Shown here: positions 6,603 to 10,753 of the stretch, in pieces | Numbering within the stretch: the first letter of the stretch is position 1 | How the letters are laid out: every line of letters starts with the position of its first letter | Program-made: the position numbers and the translations under genes | Notes under the pieces: model-generated | The model's input: the letters and a program-made list of their open reading frames with translations, nothing else | The model's database searches: none | What the model was told of the DNA's origin: nothing | NCBI GenBank assembly: GCA_964250265.1 | Contig: CAXUFG010000181.1 | Span: 1 to 10,753 of the forward strand | Origin: GCA-003244245 sp964250265 | GTDB taxonomy: Bacteria; Actinomycetota; Actinomycetes; Mycobacteriales; Pseudonocardiaceae | Direction: 5' to 3' | Length of the DNA stretch: 10,753 bases

Positions 6603-7141
6603 CCACACCCCGCCGCATCACACCCCAGACTGACAACAGCCAACCGCGAAGAGCGCCCCGGCAAAGGACCCTCTCCGCGACGCAGTCACCACCCGCCGAG
6701 CAGGGCGAGGGGCTTGTGCCGGGGTCTGTCCGGTCCGGTCGGACCGGTGATCGAGATCAGCCCACTGCCGACCGTGGCTGACCTAGCAAGTGCGCATCCC
6801 GCTCGCTGAGCCGCCGGCTGTGTCGAGTTCGGGGTCATCCCCACCACCCAACACTCGGCACCAGCCGGAGCGCCGCTCCGCTGCCGCGCGAGACAGAAGA
6901 TGCCCGGGTCAGGCTGCCCAGAGGTGGAAGCCGGTGTCTCGGTCGACCAGGGTGCCGTAGATCTAGCAGCGCGAGCACGACTAGATCATCGCACCGAACG
7001 AAGCCAATGCTGCGTCGGCAGATCGAATGGCGTGGGAGCCCATAGGCTGCACCGCTGACCGGTGGCTACCCGCCGTTGGGCGCGGATCACTGTTCTTTAT
7101 GGGTCATTTGAGGCTGTTGCGTGAGGTGATACGGGAGAGAA
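6603..7141. other. Gene-poor decay region
   Basis: No gene is supported in this stretch. It holds a tight palindrome with arms CCGGTCCG and CGGACCGG (6730-6747, 2-base loop) and an inverted repeat GATCTAG...CTAGATC (6960-6987). Frames on both strands are interrupted or lack family resemblance. On the minus strand a short piece near 6910-6970 reads IYGTLVDRDTGFHLW, which may be another relic but is not identifiable. Confidence 0.5.
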
Positions 7142-7406
7142 CACAGCGGCCTTGTGCAGTGGAGTTACAAAAGGCCGGTGTCGCGGTGCCCCGCCCGGCC
7201 GCGGCGCAGGCCACCGTCGGTCGCAGGGTCAGCGTCGATCAGCTGCAGTCGGGCGACCTGCTCTTCTTTATCCTTTTATCAACGTGGGACATGTCGTCAT
7301 GTACTTCGGGAACGGACAAATCGTGGAAGCCTCTCAGCCCGGCAAGCCAATCCACGTTCGTCCCATGTATCTCAGCGGCTTCGTCACAGCACGCCGGCTG
7401 CTCTGA
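7142..7406 (+). pseudogene. NlpC/P60 peptidoglycan hydrolase, C-terminal half, frameshifted
   Basis: Three frames together spell the C-terminal NlpC/P60 domain: HSGLVQWSYK (7142-7171), then KAGVAVPRPAAAQATVGR...DQLQSGDLLFF (to 7269), then YPFINVGHVVMYFGNGQIVE...SGFVTARRLL (to the stop at 7404-7406). The first switch needs one extra A in the run at 7169-7172, the second one extra T at 7267-7269. The catalytic Cys of the expected DCSGL is read as His (EHSGL), and the sequence before it is cut by a stop at 7127-7129. The catalytic His survives in NVGHVV. The family cleaves peptide stems of peptidoglycan and is normally secreted. Three independent lesions make a true pseudogene likely. Confidence 0.75.
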
Positions 7407-7693
7407 CACCCAGTCGTGCGGCTGCACGTCTCGAACCGACTGTGACCGTCATGAACGGATGGTCGTCGTGTTCGGAGGCCAACGATCGGTCATCGTCAAC
7501 TAGAGATGTAGAAGGTTCGTAGCCTACATCACTTAATGTAGCGGCACTGCCTAATCTGCGGTACATGGAAGCTGACCTGTAGGGATGACGACCATTTTTT
7601 GGCCATTTGGCATTCTAGCGATGGAGACGAATCTCACCCACATTTCTCACGGGGTCCGTCTTGGTGCCCACCTAGGGAACGGAGCTAGACCTC
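7407..7693. other. AT-richer intergenic stretch with inverted repeats
   Basis: This stretch separates the hydrolase relic from the 54-aa gene and shows no gene. GATGTAG (7505-7511) and CTACATC (7524-7530) form an inverted repeat, and a third AATGTAG follows at 7535-7541. The 60 bases from 7501 contain only 28 G or C, well below the surroundings. It may hold the promoter of the small gene; no clear -35/-10 pair could be assigned. Confidence 0.4.
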
Positions 7694-7858
7694 ATGGCCG
7701 AATACAAAGCCACCTCGGACCCCGACGAAAAAGACGATTCGCGGCCCGGGTGGATGCACCGGGAAATCCGCGATCATGACCGCCGTTATGACTGCGATGG
7801 GCATATCTTCGTCGACGGCACGTGGGGTGGACTCGTCTGTAAGAAGTGCGGCCGATAA
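7694..7858 (+). CDS. 54-aa small protein with CxxH/CxxC zinc-site pattern
   Basis: ATG at 7694 opens a frame of 54 codons ending TAA. GGAG (7681-7684) stands 9 bases upstream. The first half is charged and probably flexible (EYKATSDPDEKDD, then MHREIRDHDRRY). The second half places C34-x2-H37 and C49-x2-C52 around a short hydrophobic turn (IFVDGTWGGLV), as in a small zinc ribbon or knuckle. The C-terminus is KKCGR. The compact, motif-bearing sequence, good start context and high-GC third positions argue for a real gene. I recall similar short proteins in actinobacteria but cannot name a family. It converges on the permease gene with only 8 bases between the stops. Function is unknown; nucleic-acid or protein binding is possible. 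Confidence 0.7.
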   Translation: MAEYKATSDPDEKDDSRPGWMHREIRDHDRRYDCDGHIFVDGTWGGLVCKKCGR

Positions 7859-7866
7859 CCAACAGA

Positions 7867-9243
7867 TCAGTGAGCGGTTGCATCAGGTCCTCCCGACGAC
7901 GACAATACGCGGGTGTCGCACGGGAACCGGTGGATCATCCATCCGAGGATCGCGAGCCCGGGCATCGCGAGCAGGGTTGAGATGAGGAAGAACTCCACCC
8001 AGCCCACGTGGTCGGCGACCCAGCCGCTGGTCGAGCCGAGCACCGTCCGCCCGAGGGCCATGAATGAGGAGAACAGAGCGTACTGCGTCGCGGTGTAAGC
8101 CCGGCTGCACAGGACCGACAGATAGGCGATGAAGGCGGCCGAAGCCATGCCAGCGGTGAGGTTCTCCATCGCGATCGTGCCGACGAGCACGCGTAGGTCG
8201 TGGCCGGCGAGCGCCTGGGCGACGAACATCAGATTCGACAGCGCTTGGCAGATTCCGCACACCAGAAGCGCCTTCATCACGCCGTACCTGCCCACGGCGA
8301 CACCGCCGAGGAACACGCCGCTCAGCGTGGCGCCCAGGCCGAAGACCTTGGCCACCGTCGCGATCTCGACCTTGCTGAAGCCAACCGAGAGGTAGAAAGG
8401 GTTGGCCATAGTCCCGGCGAAGGCGTCACCGATGCTGAAAAGCACGATGAAGGCCAGGATGAGCAGCGCGACCGCGACTCCCTGTCGGCGGATGAACTCG
8501 ACGAAGGGCGCGAGAACCATCTCTCGGAGACGCTCGAGAAGGTCGGTGTTGGGTGCCGCCACCCCAGCGGCCCTCGGCTCGGGGGCCAGCAGAGTGGTGA
8601 TCACCCCGATTGACAACAGTCCTGCCATCGCTGCGTAGACCCACGACCACGGCAGCAGTGCGGCCAGGAACAGGGCTCCCGCGCCACTGGCCAGCAATCC
8701 GAGCCGGTAGCCGTACTGTGTCATGGCGGCGGCCGCGCCCTGCTCATGCGCGCCCGCCGTCTCGATCCGGTAGGCGTCGATGACGACGTCTTGGCTGGCG
8801 GAGAGGAAGGCGACGCCCAGCGCGGCCAGGGCCGTCCACCACGGTGCCTTGTCGGGCCGCGTGGCGCCAAGCGCCACGATGGCGCCGATTAAAGCGAGCT
8901 GGACGACGAGCAACCAGCTTCGCCGGCGCCCCAGCCATCGGGTCAGCAACGGAACCGGTACCGGGTCAAGGAGCGGAGACCACACGAACTTGACGTTGTA
9001 GGGCACGCCCAGCACCGCGAACAACCCGATCGAGGTGAGCGAGAGCCGCTGTTCTGTCAGCCAGATGGCCAGGGTCGCCCCGGTCAGCGCGAGCGGCAGC
9101 CCGCTGGCGAAACCCATCAGGAAGATGATCATAAGCCGCGGCTCGCGGTAGACAGCGAGAGCGGCAAGCCACCTGCGTCCAGCCAGGTACGTCACCGGAT
9201 CAGCTGCTGAGGGCGCTTCGGCGATGCGGTCCCGCGATGTCAT
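7867..9243 (-). CDS. AmpG-like MFS permease
   Basis: The 458-aa protein has about 12 hydrophobic segments and the hallmark motifs of the AmpG branch of the major facilitator superfamily: PYNVKFVWSPLLD (81-93), GRRRSW (105-110) and SQDVVIDAYRIE (150-161). AmpG of Gram-negative bacteria imports GlcNAc-anhydro-MurNAc peptides for cell-wall recycling. Members outside that group are often annotated by similarity only, so the substrate here is inferred. The N-terminal about 30 residues are polar and cytoplasmic. The ATG at 9243 has no clear ribosome binding site just upstream; an internal start before the first membrane segment (about residue 38) cannot be excluded. The gene stands alone on the minus strand. 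A decayed peptidoglycan hydrolase lies nearby, but no intact recycling enzyme gene is in view. Confidence 0.88.
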   Translation of the reverse strand: MTSRDRIAEAPSAADPVTYLAGRRWLAALAVYREPRLMIIFLMGFASGLPLALTGATLAIWLTEQRLSLTSIGLFAVLGVPYNVKFVWSPLLDPVPVPLLTRWLGRRRSWLLVVQLALIGAIVALGATRPDKAPWWTALAALGVAFLSASQDVVIDAYRIETAGAHEQGAAAAMTQYGYRLGLLASGAGALFLAALLPWSWVYAAMAGLLSIGVITTLLAPEPRAAGVAAPNTDLLERLREMVLAPFVEFIRRQGVAVALLILAFIVLFSIGDAFAGTMANPFYLSVGFSKVEIATVAKVFGLGATLSGVFLGGVAVGRYGVMKALLVCGICQALSNLMFVAQALAGHDLRVLVGTIAMENLTAGMASAAFIAYLSVLCSRAYTATQYALFSSFMALGRTVLGSTSGWVADHVGWVEFFLISTLLAMPGLAILGWMIHRFPCDTRVLSSSGGPDATAH

Positions 9244-9786
9244 TGCGCGAACTCAGGCCCGAGGAGATCCGCACTGGCCGCGACCTCAGGCATTGCCCCG
9301 CTCCTCCAGTCCATACCGGTGGCTGACCGACATTGGCGCGCACTCGGCGTGAGCCGGACCGGCGCGTTCGACCAGCGCATCAGCTACCCGAATGACCGGT
9401 CGCGAGCGGCACGATACCGATCCCAGGCGCTCTGTCCGGGTGGGACCAGTCTCGTTCTGGGCCTCGGTCACAGGCTCGACGAACCCGCTCCGACTTCAGG
9501 ATTCCGGCCCTGGAGTCCCGCTCACCACAGGCACCACCGCAGCAGCCGCTGACTCAGGTATGCGTGGCGATCAGTCTGCCCAACCGGCAGAAGTCGGCCG
9601 TGTAGGCTTTCGCATCCTTTGAAGGTGGCACGGTGCGTGAGAGCTTTCCCTCATGCAGTAGCCATCGACTGTGCGGCGTCGACAGAAAGTACACGGATTG
9701 TGACTCTTTGATGAACACGCTGCGCCATTCAGGTGGTCCTGCTTTCACCTGGTGATGAAACGATTCGCCACGCGATATTCACCATA

Positions 9787-9807
9787 GGGTTAAGTACGAG
9801 TTAACCC
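9787..9807. promoter_or_regulatory. 21-bp inverted repeat, possible operator
   Basis: Perfect 7-base arms GGGTTAA and TTAACCC flank a 7-base spacer. It lies about 190 bases upstream of the sortase start in an otherwise unassigned region. The symmetry is observed; a role as protein-binding site is only a guess. Confidence 0.4.
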
Positions 9808-9979
9808 CGCATGTACGCAAGCCAGGCGCCGGAGCGATGGTCACGTGCACGGTGGAAGGAGCCGGCGTTTGAAACACCTCTCCCTGCTCTTGAGAAAAGT
9901 TTTCTGTTGGTTGCGGAGTCGAAAAAGACGACCTCAGTATCTTCCTTGAGAAGAGCCAGTCCCAAGGACAAGAAAAGAC

Positions 9980-9984
9980 GGAGG
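9980..9984 (+). promoter_or_regulatory. Ribosome binding site for the upstream sortase start
   Basis: GGAGG stands 8 bases before ATG 9993. A second GGAGG (10146-10150) stands 7 bases before the in-frame ATG 10158, so two good initiation sites compete. Confidence 0.65.
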
Positions 9985-9992
9985 TAAACGAT

Positions 9993-10751
9993 ATGAGGAT
10001 ATCGGAAATCTTCGAGCTCGGCCAGCCGGGCAACGGCAGTCGTGACGGGGATGGCAGAAACCCCGGGAGCCGCTTTGGCATCTCCGTGTCTCGCGGTCAC
10101 ATTTTCGTCCAGATCGGGAGACCCCCGCGCCACCACCCGAACACCGGAGGCGGGTCAATGTTGGAAGCTGACCAATCGACCTGCTGCTCGCAGCGAGACC
10201 AGTCGTCACCGGCCTCGCTGGTACCGCGGCCGGTAAGTGCCTCCCACGGGGCCTCATGGTGCCCTCCCCTTACACGCTTCGCGGCGCCCGCCGCGGTGAA
10301 AGTCACTAACCCAACCAGCGTGAGCATTCCCCAAATAGAAGCAAATTCCAACCTGATCGCGTTGGGTTTGAACTTCGACAGGACGCTACAGGTTCCCGAC
10401 GTACATAAGCCAGGTCAGGCCGGATGGTACTCTGATGGCGTCAAACCAGGACATGTGGGACCGGCGATTATCGTTGGTCACGTCAATGGTGGTGGCCAGA
10501 AGGGCGTGTTTTTCCGACTGCACGAGCTCGTAGTTGGTAACACTGTGCAGATCGGCCAATCGGACGGCGCAATGCTCACCTTTCGAGTCGTGGAAGTCGA
10601 GACGATGCCGAAGGCTGAGTTCCAAACCGCCAAAGTGTACGGAGACGTCGATCGCCCCGCGCTGAGGATTATAACCTGTGGTGGTCGCTTTGTGGGCGGC
10701 GAACTTGGATACGCCGACAACGTCGTCGTTTTTGCCGATCTCGTCCACTAA
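9993..10751 (+). CDS. Class-F-like sortase
   Basis: The C-terminal 155 residues form a sortase domain: SVSIPQIEANSNLIALGLN, GWYSDG, IIVGHVNGG with catalytic H163, RLHELVVGNTVQI, and RIITCGG with catalytic C229, ending DNVVVFA. This is the pattern of actinobacterial class E/F transpeptidases, which attach secreted proteins to the cell wall. Length from ATG 9993 is 252 aa; from ATG 10158 it is 197. No N-terminal membrane segment is seen in this frame, whereas a hydrophobic LLAARPVVTGLAGTAAG is encoded at about 10180-10235 in another frame. The loop after C229 lacks the usual second Arg (GGRFVGGELGYADN). GC content is low for the window (27 of 60 bases from 10321). The fold is confident; start and activity are uncertain. 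Confidence 0.8.
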   Translation: MRISEIFELGQPGNGSRDGDGRNPGSRFGISVSRGHIFVQIGRPPRHHPNTGGGSMLEADQSTCCSQRDQSSPASLVPRPVSASHGASWCPPLTRFAAPAAVKVTNPTSVSIPQIEANSNLIALGLNFDRTLQVPDVHKPGQAGWYSDGVKPGHVGPAIIVGHVNGGGQKGVFFRLHELVVGNTVQIGQSDGAMLTFRVVEVETMPKAEFQTAKVYGDVDRPALRIITCGGRFVGGELGYADNVVVFADLVH

Positions 10752-10753
10752 GC

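Larger units (their letters stand above)
9244..9992. other. About 750 bases without a supported gene; several palindromes
   Basis: Short open frames on both strands show no family resemblance. Notable symmetric sites are CAGGTG...CACCTG (9730-9751), a 21-base inverted repeat with arms GGGTTAA and TTAACCC (9787-9807), and AGAAAA-G-TTTTCT (9893-9905). From about 9610 the DNA turns AT-richer, as in the following sortase gene. The last part should hold the sortase promoter and leader, with a weak hairpin CCTTG...CAAGG before the ribosome binding site. Confidence 0.4.

Noticed and set aside
6730..6747. CCGGTCCG/CGGACCGG palindrome as a terminator
   Set aside because: No gene ends nearby, no T-run follows, and such GC palindromes are frequent in high-GC DNA.
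6600..7140. tRNA or other RNA gene in the gene-poor stretch
   Set aside because: No T-loop GTTCRANYC with a pairing acceptor stem was found on either strand.
7027..7503. 158-aa open frame as an intact gene
   Set aside because: Only its middle part matches NlpC/P60; the matching ends lie in the other two frames, so the frame is an artefact of frameshifts.
9554..9748. 64-aa minus-strand open frame with a protein-like sequence
   Set aside because: GTG start without a ribosome binding site and no recognisable family; it may be a relic but cannot be supported.
9801..10136. Minus-strand frame with a hydrophobic stretch overlapping the sortase start
   Set aside because: Conflicts with two strong plus-strand ribosome binding sites and a convincing sortase domain; no homology recognised.

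Overview
This is a GC-rich window with GTG as well as ATG starts, strong Shine-Dalgarno boxes, an actinobacterial-type hypothetical protein, a class-F-like sortase and a YpfJ-type zinc peptidase. It reads as part of the chromosome of an actinomycete, perhaps from the Pseudonocardiales, although the lineage is an inference. No rRNA, tRNA, CRISPR array or intact transposase was found. The cargo is mostly cell-envelope or accessory functions, and several gene relics are present.

Left part (1-1131): two copies of a perfect 10+4+10 palindrome sit directly in front of a 201-codon gene of unknown function. Two near-copies sit directly behind it, with the 4-base loop in the opposite orientation. After them comes a remnant that appears to be the C-terminus of a paralogue of the same gene. 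Middle-left (1132-4024): two plus-strand zinc peptidases lie in tandem. One is a secreted M61-family peptidase with a PDZ domain, the other a membrane-anchored neutral zinc metallopeptidase (YpfJ/KPN_02809 type). Both have complete metal-binding motifs. A GC-rich hairpin separates them from the next, convergent unit.

Middle (4055-5802, minus strand): a TetR-family regulator lies upstream of an AurF-like non-haem diiron oxygenase with all seven expected metal ligands. The 50-base gap between them holds two interlocking inverted repeats that overlap the TetR stop codon and look like the operator for the oxygenase gene. A small secreted Gly/Pro/Thr-rich protein (5920-6177) follows, divergent from the regulator.

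Right part: 6.2-7.6 kb is a decay zone. It contains an imperfect inverted repeat, an orphan C-terminal piece of an ABC-transporter ATPase, and the C-terminal half of an NlpC/P60 peptidoglycan hydrolase with two frameshifts and no catalytic cysteine. After it come a short intact gene for a 54-residue protein with a CxxH/CxxC zinc-site pattern, a convergent AmpG-like MFS permease (minus strand), about 750 bases without a recognisable gene, and finally a class-F-like sortase in locally AT-richer DNA. The sortase's expected N-terminal hydrophobic anchor appears to lie in another reading frame.

I see no clearly new multi-gene system. The best leads are the palindrome doublets bracketing the unknown gene, the TetR/diiron-oxygenase module with its double operator, the short zinc-site gene, and the apparently damaged sortase.
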